NCBI RefSeq assembly: GCF_014196795.1
Contig: NZ_JACIEJ010000004.1
Coordinates: 310,001 to 374,000 of the forward strand
Length of the DNA stretch: 64,000 bases
Reading direction: 5' to 3'
DNA from: Sagittula marina
Lineage (GTDB): Bacteria > Pseudomonadota > Alphaproteobacteria > Rhodobacterales > Rhodobacteraceae
Below the pieces are notes generated by a model. The model worked only from the letters and a program-made list of their open reading frames with translations. It was not told the DNA's origin and did not search any database. Of the stretch, positions 9,613 to 17,851 are shown piece by piece. Made by a program: the position numbers and the translations under genes. Within the stretch, counting starts at the first letter, position 1, and each line of letters begins with the position of its first letter.

Positions 9613-10104
9613 GTGACCGAAGAAATCGACGCGACCGAAGTTCTCAAGGCTGAGCGGAACCTGCTCTTCCATGAACTTCGGTCGGGTCCCTCGCGGGATG
9701 CGGTGACGCTTTGGGTCGACGGGGCAGAGGTGGCGGAACAGCCGATCCCCGATGCTGTACGGCGCGACAATTTTGCCGCCATCCCCGGCCCCATCCACAC
9801 CATCGACAGTGAACCCGGCTGTCTGCGCTACCGCCTGATGTTCACCCGCTGCGTGGCCTATCAGTGGCGCGATGAAGCCTATGCCGAGCCGGAACCGAGC
9901 GACGACACCGAGGACAGCCCGCTACGGCTTTATCCACAGTCCCGCTATCGTGCGCAGGTCGAAGCGGCGAGCTTTGCCCATCAGGTCTACCAGGACCCGT
10001 TCCACCACTTCGCCGTTCTGACGCTGGACGCGATCCTTGACGTCATCTGCCGGCAGCCCCCCCGCGTCACCGCGCGCGTTCTGACGGAGGCTGACCTGCG
10101 CTGA
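9613..10104 (+). CDS. conserved hypothetical protein downstream of thrS
   Basis: The 163-residue protein probably starts at a GTG nine bases after the thrS stop, so it is likely co-transcribed with thrS. It has no signal peptide or membrane segment. A central stretch (PEPSDDTEDSPLRLYPQSRY) is acidic and probably flexible; the C-terminal third (VYQDPFHHFAVLTLDAILDV) looks structured. I do not recognise a family. An ATG start is not available near the beginning, which leaves some doubt about the exact N terminus. Confidence 0.65.
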   Translation: MTEEIDATEVLKAERNLLFHELRSGPSRDAVTLWVDGAEVAEQPIPDAVRRDNFAAIPGPIHTIDSEPGCLRYRLMFTRCVAYQWRDEAYAEPEPSDDTEDSPLRLYPQSRYRAQVEAASFAHQVYQDPFHHFAVLTLDAILDVICRQPPRVTARVLTEADLR

Positions 10105-10816
10105 AACGCTGGACGCTATGGTACCAGGCTTGACGGATGTCCTGATCGCCAGCTGCGCGCCGTCGGTTTGCATCGAAATCCTGTAACAGTCGCCCTGCCT
10201 GTCGCGGTAGAAACTGCGCGGTTGTTTCAGTATGGCGCTCTGCCTCGTTGCATTTCATTCATCCCCCTGCACCCGCGGCATCTCACCCGGCACCGAGGTG
10301 CACTGGCGTCGCCGTCAGTGGTGGGCAGGCATCGCAGAGGCCAGCGTAAAGGCACCGCTCGGGCCGCACAGCTTGGACGGTGCATATTTCACGAAGAAAC
10401 ACCAAGACTGCATGCATCAAGACCACTGCCACCGGCGCACAGGTCATGGAGCAAGAGAAATGCTAAGGCCATGCACTGGCTGGCGACAACGGCTGCGCTG
10501 CAGGCGCTGGCAGTTTGTAGCCATGTTAATCAGGTCCAAGCGCCCGATACTGCTGGAAAACCCGTCGTCCTACCTTGCCTTCGCCGAGAGCTGCCGGACC
10601 GAACCGGAGCTTCTGGCGGAGATCACGCCCCGCACCGGCGTCGTCCAGACGGCCACCCACATTCCTTACTACGGCGCGGCGGCTGTGGCGCGCTGGTCGA
10701 CGCGCGCTACGCACTGATCGACGCTCGCATGTTTTGGGTCGTGATTCTGGCGGTGCTGGTGGTGCGCGGCGGCGGGCGTTTTTCTTCTTGGACGCCGCGA
10801 CCCTTCGATGGTGATG
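10105..10816. other. 712-base region without an intact gene
   Basis: Every open frame here lacks family resemblance except the decayed DUF692 stretch at 10522-10643. The rest shows no consistent reading frame and no clear terminator or promoter that I can defend. Confidence 0.5.
10522..10643 (+). pseudogene. fragment of a DUF692 (MNIO/BufB-like) family gene
   Basis: Frame 10541-10643 encodes RPILLENPSSYLAFAESCRT followed by EPELLAEITPRTG. This matches the core of DUF692 proteins, whose typical form is LLENPSSYL, an FxxS stretch, ExEFLxELxRRTGCG. Just upstream, in another frame from 10522, HVNQVQ matches the residues that normally precede it (xxDQVQxxLGRxILLENPS), so a small deletion and frameshift lie between. 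The following metal-binding segment (LLLDVNN in intact members) is missing, and no start or full-length frame exists. DUF692 enzymes are multinuclear iron oxidases that modify cysteines of partner peptides; no partner gene is visible. This is a degenerate remnant. Confidence 0.6.
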
Positions 10817-11128
10817 TCAGGCCCCCAAGGCCGCTTGTGTGGCCTTGTCCCAGCCAAGATACATCTGATCGCCATCCACAATCAGCGGACGTTTCATCAG
10901 CGTCGGGTGGGCCGCGATCAAATCCAGCGGCGCGCCCTGACGCGCGGCTTCGTCCATCTCGCGCCAAGTGGTCGACCGCGTGTTCAACAGCCGATCGCCA
11001 AAGTGTGCCTGTGCTTCCGCGAGCACCTCTTGTGGCACCCCATCCGCACGCACATCGACGAAGTCCGCATTCAAGGCCTTCAGCGCCTTGCGGCAGGTGT
11101 CACAGGTTTTCAGCCCATACAGAACCAT
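10817..11128 (-). CDS. ArsC/YffB-family thioredoxin-fold reductase
   Basis: The 103-residue protein has a thioredoxin-like fold. VLYGLKTCDTCRKALKAL gives the N-terminal strand, CxxC motif (C10, C13) and first helix; LNTRSTTWREM and MKRPLIVDGDQMYLGWD are the ArsC-family central and C-terminal motifs. Family members include arsenate reductases, Spx regulators and YffB-like glutathione-dependent reductases. The short length and the final motif fit the YffB-like subgroup better than true arsenate reductases, and no ars genes are nearby. The start at 11128 follows AGAGGGGACTAAG; upstream in-frame codons lack a ribosome binding site. Confidence 0.8.
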   Translation of the reverse strand: MVLYGLKTCDTCRKALKALNADFVDVRADGVPQEVLAEAQAHFGDRLLNTRSTTWREMDEAARQGAPLDLIAAHPTLMKRPLIVDGDQMYLGWDKATQAALGA

Positions 11129-11440
11129 CTTAGTCCCCTCTCTATCCTCGCCCCGCGCTGTTTGGAAACCGCGCATCAGACGGACAAGGCGGCACGTCTC
11201 GCCCGCCTTCTGCGCAAAGCGCGTTAAGAAAATTCACATAAAAGGCGCGGCATTGAAACACGAGGCAAAATTTCTTGCATTTGCATTTATGTGGCTGTCC
11301 AGAATAGGACGCGATGCTCGAAAAACACCCGGATACGCTGAGTGCAAGCGCCGGATGTCCGCAAAGAAGGCTCGGGGGTCGCGGGGTGGCTTCCTCCCGA
11401 TGTGGAAGTGGACGAAGACTTCAGAAGGAGCACGGGAACC
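11129..11440. promoter_or_regulatory. divergent intergenic region with long leader of the cold-shock gene
   Basis: These 312 bases separate the leftward reductase gene from the rightward cold-shock gene. The part nearest the cold-shock gene may hold a long 5' untranslated leader, as cspA-type mRNAs commonly have. AT-rich stretches such as AAGAAAATTCACATAAAA (about 11226) are candidate promoter DNA. I could not fix a -35/-10 pair. Confidence 0.35.
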
Positions 11441-11647
11441 ATGCCAAGCGGCACCGTGAAGTGGTTTAACACGACCAAAGGATACGGCTTTATCGCGCCA
11501 GATGAGGGCGGCAAGGACGTTTTCGTACATATCTCGGCGGTTGAGCGTTCCGGATTGACCGGACTCGCCGACAACCAGCCTGTCAGCTACGAGTTGCGCG
11601 AAGGCCGTGATGGCCGCGCCATGGCCTCCGACCTCAAGGTCCGCTGA
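11441..11647 (+). CDS. cold-shock domain protein (CspA family)
   Basis: The 68-residue single-domain OB-fold RNA/ssDNA-binding protein begins PSGTVKWFNTTKGYGFIAPD. The two nucleic-acid binding motifs are present: RNP1 (KGYGFI) and RNP2 (DVFVHIS). Length and content match CspA-type RNA chaperones of alphaproteobacteria. The start is set by AGAAGGAG about ten bases upstream. A hairpin follows the stop. Confidence 0.95.
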   Translation: MPSGTVKWFNTTKGYGFIAPDEGGKDVFVHISAVERSGLTGLADNQPVSYELREGRDGRAMASDLKVR

Positions 11648-11656
11648 TCCCGGCCC

Positions 11657-11698
11657 TTCGGAGCGCGGTTCTGCCGCGCCCCGAAACAGGATTTTAAC
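11657..11698 (+). terminator. probable intrinsic terminator of the cold-shock gene
   Basis: TTCGG-a-GCGCGG pairs with CCGCGC-c-CCGAA around a 5-base loop (11657-11685). A short T-run (ATTTT) lies a few bases after the stem. It starts 10 bases after the cold-shock stop codon. Confidence 0.6.
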
Positions 11699-11760
11699 GT
11701 TTTGGCCCGACTCTAAGGCTGCTCGGGGCGCAGTTTCCTTGCGCCTGAAAGGAGCCTGTC

Positions 11761-12129
11761 ATGCCTGTCGTTGGAACCAATGCCATTGCCATCGTCGCCG
11801 GTCTGCTTTTCACCGGCGCGCTTGTGGTCGGCGTGCAATTCATGCCGCCCCTGACGCAAGCAGACCCCGAAGGGTTTCCCGCGTTTCAGAAATATCGGCC
11901 GCTGGGCGGGGACGGACAGGGCCTGATTGAAGCCAGCAACGGGCGCGGCGGCGGCGCCATCATAGATCCGGGGCAATACTGTCGAGAGACGCTTCCCGAC
12001 GTGAACTGCGGATGCTTCCGCGAAAAAGCCGTGCAGGTTCTCAGCGCCAGGCGCCCCCGCGCCGCGGGCTGGCACTATGCCAACGATTGGGACCTGGCCA
12101 CGTCTCAGGCCGCTGCGGATTGTCGATAG
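11761..12129 (+). CDS. small membrane-anchored hypothetical protein
   Basis: The 122-residue protein has a hydrophobic N-terminal segment (about 8-29, AIAIVAGLLFTGALVVGV) that is either a signal anchor or an uncleaved signal, followed by a soluble domain with four cysteines (QYC, NCGC and the last in ADCR). AAGGAG precedes the ATG by six to eight bases. I do not recognise the family. It ends 17 bases before the convergent metR stop. Confidence 0.7.
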   Translation: MPVVGTNAIAIVAGLLFTGALVVGVQFMPPLTQADPEGFPAFQKYRPLGGDGQGLIEASNGRGGGAIIDPGQYCRETLPDVNCGCFREKAVQVLSARRPRAAGWHYANDWDLATSQAAADCR

Positions 12130-12146
12130 ATGTTCGTCTCGCGATC

Positions 12147-13052
12147 TCATGCCGATTGCAGGCGCTTTGCTTCCTGCCCTGCCAGTTGGATCAGCTCCTT
12201 CATGTATGGCTTTTCCAGATCCTCGGTGCGCACCGCTGCATAAAGCCGGCGGGTCAGCCCCTCTTTCGTCAAGGGACGCGTGACATAGTCCGACGAATAT
12301 TTCACCTCCCGCACCACCCAATCGGGCAGCACCGACACCCCCCGGTTGGAGGCCACCAGCAGCAGGATCACCGCCGTCAGTTCCACCTGACGGATGGCGG
12401 CAGGCTCGACCTTTGCAGGGGTGAGCAACTGGCTGAAAATGTCCAGGCGCGCGCGATCCACCGGGTAGGTGATCAGCGTCTGTCCACGAAAGTCCTCCGG
12501 CTCGATATACGCCTTTGCCGCCAGTGGATGATTGGCGGAGGCCACGAACACCGGCGCGTAGTCGAACAATGGAACGAAAGAGACCCCGGCCAATTCCTCC
12601 GGGTCCGAGGAGATGACCACATCCACCTCTTCCTTCATCAACGCGGGCAACGCGTCGAAGGCCAGACCGGGACGGATATCGACGTCCACATCGGCGAAAG
12701 TCTTGCGAAATGCCTCCAGCACAGGAAACAGCCACTCGAAACAGGCATGGCATTCGATCGCGATGTGCAGGCGCCCGTTGCTGCCGGCGCGCAGCCCCAT
12801 GAATTCGTCCTGTAACGCTTCCACCTGCGGCAACACTTGCTCTGCCAACCGGAGCAAGCGCATCCCGGCGGGCGACAGTTTCATCGGTTTGGAGCGCCGG
12901 ATGAACAATTCCACCCCGGCCTGATCCTCCAAACCCTTGATTTGATGGCTCAACGCACTCTGTGTGATGTTGAGTGTGTCCGCCGCCTTGGCCACGCCGC
13001 CGAAGTCGTGGATCGCCTTGATCGTCCGCAGGTGACGGAATTCGATATGCAT
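12147..13052 (-). CDS. metR: LysR-family regulator of methionine synthesis (MetR-like)
   Basis: The 301-residue LysR-type regulator has an N-terminal winged helix-turn-helix (FRHLRTIKAIHDFGGVAKAA, then LNITQSALSHQIKGLE) and a two-lobed effector domain from about residue 90. It is divergent from metF, the classical MetR arrangement in which MetR with homocysteine controls met genes. The C-terminal effector domain features (ECHACFEWLFPVLEAFR, LPDWVV) resemble MetR proteins. The start follows GAGG nine bases upstream. Regulation of metF is inferred from the shared 137-base promoter region. Confidence 0.85.
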   Translation of the reverse strand: MHIEFRHLRTIKAIHDFGGVAKAADTLNITQSALSHQIKGLEDQAGVELFIRRSKPMKLSPAGMRLLRLAEQVLPQVEALQDEFMGLRAGSNGRLHIAIECHACFEWLFPVLEAFRKTFADVDVDIRPGLAFDALPALMKEEVDVVISSDPEELAGVSFVPLFDYAPVFVASANHPLAAKAYIEPEDFRGQTLITYPVDRARLDIFSQLLTPAKVEPAAIRQVELTAVILLLVASNRGVSVLPDWVVREVKYSSDYVTRPLTKEGLTRRLYAAVRTEDLEKPYMKELIQLAGQEAKRLQSA

Positions 13053-13058
13053 ACGCGC

Positions 13059-13075
13059 CTCATGTTATTGATGAG
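13059..13075. promoter_or_regulatory. candidate operator in the metR-metF intergenic region
   Basis: CTCAT and ATGAG form a perfect 5-base inverted repeat with a 7-base spacer, 7 bases upstream of the metR start. ATGAG is followed four bases later by a second ATGAG (13080-13084), giving direct repeats as well. The T-N11-A geometry fits a LysR-type site, but the bases differ from the enterobacterial MetR box. Confidence 0.35.
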
Positions 13076-13189
13076 ATTTATGAGTTTGTCTCACCATGGG
13101 GCATGTGCCATATAGTGTTCAAGACGCAAACGCATCGGAGAGCGTCGCAATTGCGACCCCCGAGATCCCGAGCCGAGAGAGACAGTGAC

Positions 13190-14056
13190 ATGACAAAACC
13201 CGAGATCAGCCTCGAATTCTTCCCTCCGAAAAACATCGAAGGCACGTTCCGGCTCTGGGATTCGGTGCAGGTTCTGGCTCCGCTGGCACCGCGCTTTGTC
13301 TCCGTCACCTATGGGGCGGGCGGCACGACACGGGATCTGACGCGCGACGTCGTGGCGACCATCCACAAGCATTCCGGCCTGCGCACCGCCGCCCACCTGA
13401 CCTGCGTCGACGCCACCCGGGACGAGACTTTGCAAGTGGCGCGGGACTTCGCCAAGGTCGGCGTCACCGACATCGTGGCGCTGCGTGGCGACCCGCCGAA
13501 AGGGTCCGCTGGGTTCACCCCGCACCCCGAGGGCTTCAACAACTCGGTCGAGCTGATCGAAGCGCTGTCTGACACCGGCGATTTCACCATCCGGGTCGGC
13601 GCATACCCTGACATCCATCCGGAAGCTGCAAGCGCGCAGGCGGACATCGACTGGCTGAAGCGCAAGCTGGACGCCGGCGCGACCGAGGCGCTGACCCAGT
13701 TCTTCTTTGAGTCGGAAACCTTCTTCCGCTACCGCGATGCATGTGCAAAGGCGGGCATCGACCAGTATATCACGCCGGGCATTCTGCCGATCGAGAACTG
13801 GAAAGGCGCCCGTCGCTTTGCCGAGGGCTGCGGCACGAAGATTCCGCAGTGGGTGATCGAAGCCTTTGAAACCGCAGAGCGCGATGGTCGGACAGATCTG
13901 CTGGCCACCGCAATTTGCACTGAGCTGTGTGATGAACTGCTTCAAGGCGGCGTGGACAAGCTGCACTTCTACACGCTGAACCGCCCCGAATTGACCCGCG
14001 ACGTGTGCTTTGCACTGGGCGTCACACCGGAAGCCAAGCTGCAAAACGTCGCCTGA
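13190..14056 (+). CDS. metF: methylenetetrahydrofolate reductase
   Basis: The 288-residue FAD-dependent enzyme reduces 5,10-methylene-THF to 5-methyl-THF for methionine synthesis. A TIM-barrel pattern is evident: EISLEFFPPKNIEGT at the start (catalytic Glu in the FFPP region), VSVTYGAGGTTRD, HLTCVDATRDE, DIVALRGDPP, FFFESETFFRYRD and LHFYTLNRPE at the end. Length is usual for bacterial MetF. The start at 13190 is chosen over an upstream in-frame ATG because family alignment begins there and a purine-rich AGCCGAGAGAGA precedes it. Confidence 0.95.
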   Translation: MTKPEISLEFFPPKNIEGTFRLWDSVQVLAPLAPRFVSVTYGAGGTTRDLTRDVVATIHKHSGLRTAAHLTCVDATRDETLQVARDFAKVGVTDIVALRGDPPKGSAGFTPHPEGFNNSVELIEALSDTGDFTIRVGAYPDIHPEAASAQADIDWLKRKLDAGATEALTQFFFESETFFRYRDACAKAGIDQYITPGILPIENWKGARRFAEGCGTKIPQWVIEAFETAERDGRTDLLATAICTELCDELLQGGVDKLHFYTLNRPELTRDVCFALGVTPEAKLQNVA

Positions 14057-14109
14057 AACGGCCCTGCATCAGAACCCATGCTGATGCGCCGTATCGGGAT
14101 TTAGACATG

Positions 14110-14145
14110 ACCACCGGGGAGCAATTCGCTGTCCGGTGGTTTTCC
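14110..14145 (+). terminator. intrinsic terminator of metF
   Basis: ACCACCGG pairs with CCGGTGGT and is followed by TTTCC, giving a T-run on the + strand. It lies 54 bases after the metF stop. Confidence 0.75.
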
Positions 14146-14477
14146 TTTGTGATGAGCATATCGGGATTTGCAGTGCCCCTTCGCCAAGGATGACACGCGG
14201 TCTATCATGGTTTCGGTGTGAAACACCGCGCCGCGCCTTGGCCTTGGCACAGGGCGCGCAGCTGATATCTGCCGGCGTTGTTTGATAGCTTTTTTATTGA
14301 GGGAACACGCGACCACGGGGCTTTCGGCGTCAACCTGTCAATGGGATCTGTAGATCTGCATGGACCGTCGGCGGGTTTGACCGACGACGAAATCCCGGAG
14401 CGGTTTTTCATCTGTCTTGCGGTGAGCCAGAACTGCCGCGGCTCGTGCAAATGACCCTGAAAATAGACGTTTGGAAT

Positions 14478-14507
14478 AAAACGGCTACCGAGATGTCTCG
14501 GTAGCCG
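14478..14507 (-). terminator. perfect 12-bp hairpin downstream of the flavin reductase gene
   Basis: CGGCTACCGAGA and TCTCGGTAGCCG are exact inverted repeats with a 2-base gap. Read on the minus strand the stem is followed by TTTTATT, so it probably terminates the leftward gene that ends at 14608. Confidence 0.65.
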
Positions 14508-14607
14508 CTGAGTGTATTTTCCGTGAGACGCTAGACGCCGCCATATTGACCGGGTTGACCGGACCAACAAGCAAGCCGCCAAGCGTCCGTGCCAGCGGGC
14601 AAATGCC

Positions 14608-15156
14608 TCAACCTTTGAAGGTCTCGACCCATTTCGCGTATTGCGACATGAAGCCCGCCAGGAAGTCGCGGCTGCTGTCGACGACGCCGTCATCGGTCAG
14701 GATATCCTGCACCTTGCCGATGTAGGCCTCGGGTTGCTGCAACGTCGGCATGTCGAGGAAGACCAGCGCCTGACGCAGGTGGTGGTTGGCGCCAAAGCCG
14801 CCCGTCGCACCCATGGACGCGGTCACGACCCCGGCAGGTTTGCCGGCCCAGATGCTGTCACCATAAGGCCGCGAGCCAACATCCAATGCGTTCTTGATCG
14901 CCGCTGGCAGAGAGCGGTTGTATTCGGGCGTGGCAAAAAGCACGCCGTCCACATCCTTCATCTCATCGCGGAACCTCGTCCAGGGTGCTGGCGGTGTGTC
15001 GGTCTCCAAATCTTCATTGTAGAACGGCAGGTCCGCGATCTCGATGAACTTGAAGCTCAGCGTATCGGGCGCCAGCTTTGTCATCTCGGTGATGAGTTTG
15101 CGGTTCAGCGACGCTTCGCGCAGCGACCCGACGAGCACGGCGATGGTGTATGCCAT
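14608..15156 (-). CDS. NADPH-dependent FMN reductase family protein
   Basis: The 182-residue flavodoxin-fold protein has the FMN phosphate loop GSLREASLNRKL near the N terminus and the family motif PEYNRSLPAAIKNALDVGSR (about 85-104), which places the flavin and the following helix. Members reduce FMN, quinones, azo dyes or chromate with NAD(P)H in the cytoplasm; the true substrate is unknown. The start at 15156 has AAAGGAG nine bases upstream. The gene is 164 bases downstream of the catabolic FAH gene on the same strand and need not belong to that operon. Confidence 0.85.
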   Translation of the reverse strand: MAYTIAVLVGSLREASLNRKLITEMTKLAPDTLSFKFIEIADLPFYNEDLETDTPPAPWTRFRDEMKDVDGVLFATPEYNRSLPAAIKNALDVGSRPYGDSIWAGKPAGVVTASMGATGGFGANHHLRQALVFLDMPTLQQPEAYIGKVQDILTDDGVVDSSRDFLAGFMSQYAKWVETFKG

Positions 15157-15320
15157 GAGTGTTCTCCTTTGTCTCCTTTGGACCTGTCGGCCCTTCTGAA
15201 AGGTAACGTAGGACCCGTTGCGCAAACGTCATCTGCACAGGGTCGAACACGCGCGGTGCCTCAACGCGCACGACAGGGGCCGGAATGTGCTGCGCCCCGG
15301 CCTCTCTGTTTCCGCCAAGG

Positions 15321-16166
15321 TTACTCTGCGGCGACGGTTTCCTGGCGCTGGGTGCCCAGTCCGTCGATGGTCAATTCCATCACGTCGCCGGGTTTCAAAA
15401 AGCGTTGCGGCTTCATGCCCATGCCAACGCCGGACGGCGTGCCCGTGGCAATGATATCCCCCGGCACCAGCTTCATGAACTGGCTCATATGAGAGATGAT
15501 CTGCGCCACGGTAAAGATCATGTCGTCGGTGGTTTCATCCTGCACGGTCTCGCCGTTCAGCATGAGAGAAACGCGCAGGTTTTGCGGGTCCAGCACCTCA
15601 TCGGCGGTGACCAGCCACGGGCCGGTGGGGCCGAAAGTCGGGGCTGATTTGCCCTTCACCCATTGTCCGCCACGCTCGATCTGAAACGACCGTTCCGACA
15701 TGTCGTTGATGACGCAGTAGCCCGCAACATGGTCCAGCGCGTCCGCCTCGGAGACATAAAGCGCCTCCTTGCCGATCACCACGCCCAGCTCGACCTCCCA
15801 ATCGGCCTTCTCGGCGCCGCGCGGAATGATCACCGGATCGTTCGGGCCGGACAACGCAGAGGTCGCCTTGTTGAACACGATCGGCTCCGCCGGTTCCGCC
15901 ATGCCCGTCTCGGCGGCGTGCTTCGCGTAGTTCAACCCGATGCAATAGAAGTTCGGCACCGAGGCAAGGCACGCCCCGATCCGCCCCGGCTCTGCCACCA
16001 GCGGAAGCTGCGACAGATCCAAGGCGCGCAGAGTATTCAATGCCTCGAGGGACACCCCGTCACCTGCGAAATCGCGGACGTGATCGGACAGATCGCGCAC
16101 CTGACCTTGCTCGTCCAGAACGCCCGGCTTTTCCTGGCCTGCTGGCCCATACCGCAACAGCTTCAT
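15321..16166 (-). CDS. fumarylacetoacetate-hydrolase-family enzyme (diketo-sugar-acid hydrolase-like)
   Basis: The 281-residue protein has an N-terminal cap and an FAH catalytic domain from about residue 72. Seen motifs are IGLNYAKHAAETGM, the metal-ligand region DWEVELGVVIGK, SERSFQIERGGQWVKGKS, GPTGPWLVT, and near the end PGDIIATGTPSGVGMGMKP. This pattern is typical of enzymes annotated as ureidoglycolate lyase or 2,4-diketo-3-deoxy-L-fuconate hydrolase (oxidative deoxy-sugar pathways). Context (sugar-acid dehydratase, GntR regulator) favours hydrolysis of a diketo acid over ureidoglycolate cleavage. The ATG lies two bases after the GntR gene stop, with GGGAG upstream, indicating coupling. 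Confidence 0.8.
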   Translation of the reverse strand: MKLLRYGPAGQEKPGVLDEQGQVRDLSDHVRDFAGDGVSLEALNTLRALDLSQLPLVAEPGRIGACLASVPNFYCIGLNYAKHAAETGMAEPAEPIVFNKATSALSGPNDPVIIPRGAEKADWEVELGVVIGKEALYVSEADALDHVAGYCVINDMSERSFQIERGGQWVKGKSAPTFGPTGPWLVTADEVLDPQNLRVSLMLNGETVQDETTDDMIFTVAQIISHMSQFMKLVPGDIIATGTPSGVGMGMKPQRFLKPGDVMELTIDGLGTQRQETVAAE

Positions 16167-16168
16167 AG

Positions 16169-16861
16169 TCAACTCCCTGATTTATCGGTATTGTCTCTTC
16201 CTTTCGCGGAAAGGTCCCCCGCGTTGGAAAAGAAGTCTTTTACATTGAGCATCAAATGCACCAGATGCGCGCGCACGTTTTCCGTCACCTTGTTCGCGTC
16301 GCGGGCGCGCAGCCCGGCGACGATGCCCTCGTGCTGTCGCAGCACACGCTCGCGCGCGCTTTTGCGTGTCGCTGACAGGTATCGCGCGCGCCATAGGCGG
16401 GCCACGAGCGCCTGATGCATCTCTGCCAAAACGGGGTTTTTCGCCGCGTCCGTGATGGCGCGGTGAAACGCCATATCCAGCTCGAACAGGTCCAGCTTGT
16501 CCATGGTGTCGTAGCTCTCAGCCATACGGTCGGCGAGCGCGGCGATCTGCTCGATCTCCGTGTCCGAGGCCCGGTCACAGGCCAGCCGCGCCGACAGCAA
16601 TTCCAGCGCGGTCATGACCTCGACGTTTTGAGCGACGCTCTCGTAGGACGGCTCCGCCACGATGGGAGAGCGCGCAGGCCGCAGCAGAAGCAACCCTTCC
16701 TTGGCAAGAATGCGGATCGCTTCGCGCATCGGGGTCCGGCTGACGCCCATCGCGCTGGCGTGATCGCGCTCCTTCACCTGTGTGCCGGGTTCGAGCTCGC
16801 CGCGCAGAATGTCGCGGCGCAGCCTGTTGGCGATCTGCTCTGGCAATGTCTGCTCTGACAT
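16169..16861 (-). CDS. GntR-family (FadR subfamily) regulator of the sugar-acid cluster
   Basis: The 230-residue protein has an N-terminal winged helix (about 5-75: LPEQIANRLRRDILRGELEP, SAMGVSRTPMREAIRILAKE) and a helical FCD effector domain. The FCD domain carries the metal-ligand pattern DMAFHRAI, RQHEGIVAGL and a histidine in the RAHLVHLM segment. FadR-type GntR proteins bind short palindromes, often TGGTATACCA-like, and are released by sugar acids or related carboxylates. Two perfect sites of that type occur in this cluster at 19825 and 24177, so it is the probable local repressor. It is followed two bases later by the FAH gene. Confidence 0.88.
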   Translation of the reverse strand: MSEQTLPEQIANRLRRDILRGELEPGTQVKERDHASAMGVSRTPMREAIRILAKEGLLLLRPARSPIVAEPSYESVAQNVEVMTALELLSARLACDRASDTEIEQIAALADRMAESYDTMDKLDLFELDMAFHRAITDAAKNPVLAEMHQALVARLWRARYLSATRKSARERVLRQHEGIVAGLRARDANKVTENVRAHLVHLMLNVKDFFSNAGDLSAKGRDNTDKSGS

Positions 16862-16994
16862 GAAACCGCCTCTCCTGGGCTGTGGTGGTCTTGATGCAGC
16901 GTGACTGCGGGTGCTTTGGGACCGCGGGCGACCTTTCCCAGGCAGTCAGACCTCTGCCATTGGTGCGCGGTTTACTCGGCGGTGTGACCCGCCA

Positions 16995-17732
16995 TCACCC
17001 GCGCCCGATGAATGGCATGTTGGTCGCCATCACTGTCATGAACTGCACGTTGGCGTCCAAGGGCAGCTCGGCCATGTGCAGCACGGATGACGCAACATGT
17101 GCCACATCCATCACAGGTTCCACCGCGATGGAGCCATCCGCCTGAGGCACCCCCTCGGTCATCTTTTGCGCCATGTCCGTCAGCGCGTTGCCAATGTCGA
17201 TCTGTCCACAGGCGATACTGTAGGGCCGCCCGTCCAGCGAAATCGAGCGCGTCAGCCCGGTGATCGCATGTTTCGACGCGGTGTAAGGCGCAGAGCCCCA
17301 GCGCGGTGCCTCGGACGACACGGAACCGTTGTTGATGATCCGCCCGCCCTGCGGCGACTGCGCCCGCATCTGCCGAAAGGCCGCCTGAGCGCAGAGGAAA
17401 GATCCCGTCACGTTGATGTCCATGCAGCGCTGCCAGTCATCGACCGCGATCTCGTCTATGCTGCCGCCCATCACCGACACGCCCGCGTTGTTGAACAGGG
17501 CGTCGATCCGGCCCCACGCGGCCACGGCACGGCTGAACACCTCTGCCACCTGCGCTTCATCGGTCACGTCTCCGGGCAGAACGAGCGCGCCCGCATGACC
17601 GGCGGCAACCTCTTTCAACGGGTCCGGCCGCCGCCCCACCAGACCGACCTGCCAGCCCGCCTCGAGGAACGCCAGCGCGCAGGCCTTGCCGATGCCCTGC
17701 CCTGCGCCGGTTATGATGATCGTCTTGCTCAT
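16995..17732 (-). CDS. SDR-family oxidoreductase
   Basis: The 245-residue classical short-chain dehydrogenase has the Rossmann motif TGAGQGIGKA (about 7-16), the NNAG motif, and the catalytic tetrad Asn/Ser/Tyr/Lys seen in NGSVSSEAPRWGSAPYTASK (the Tyr-x3-Lys is YTASK). The start at 17732 has AAAAGGAG seven bases upstream. It sits between the xylonate-dehydratase-like gene (119 bases upstream) and the GntR gene, all leftward. A role in oxidising a keto-deoxy or lactone intermediate of a sugar acid is an inference from context; sequence alone gives only NAD(P)-dependent alcohol/ketone chemistry. Confidence 0.85.
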   Translation of the reverse strand: MSKTIIITGAGQGIGKACALAFLEAGWQVGLVGRRPDPLKEVAAGHAGALVLPGDVTDEAQVAEVFSRAVAAWGRIDALFNNAGVSVMGGSIDEIAVDDWQRCMDINVTGSFLCAQAAFRQMRAQSPQGGRIINNGSVSSEAPRWGSAPYTASKHAITGLTRSISLDGRPYSIACGQIDIGNALTDMAQKMTEGVPQADGSIAVEPVMDVAHVASSVLHMAELPLDANVQFMTVMATNMPFIGRG

Positions 17733-17851
17733 CTGAGCACTCCTTTTCTGGCCCACGCCACTTCTGGCCTACAGTCTGGCCCGAACGACAGTCGAGCGGC
17801 GTCTCGCAGGCCGAGGGTCACGCCCCCCGTCCTGCGAGACCCGCTTGTACC

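Larger units (their letters stand above)
14057..14607. other. intergenic region holding two terminators
   Basis: This 551-base stretch separates metF from the convergent flavin reductase gene. It holds the metF terminator near 14110 and a second hairpin at 14482. No open frame in between resembles a protein. Confidence 0.6.
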
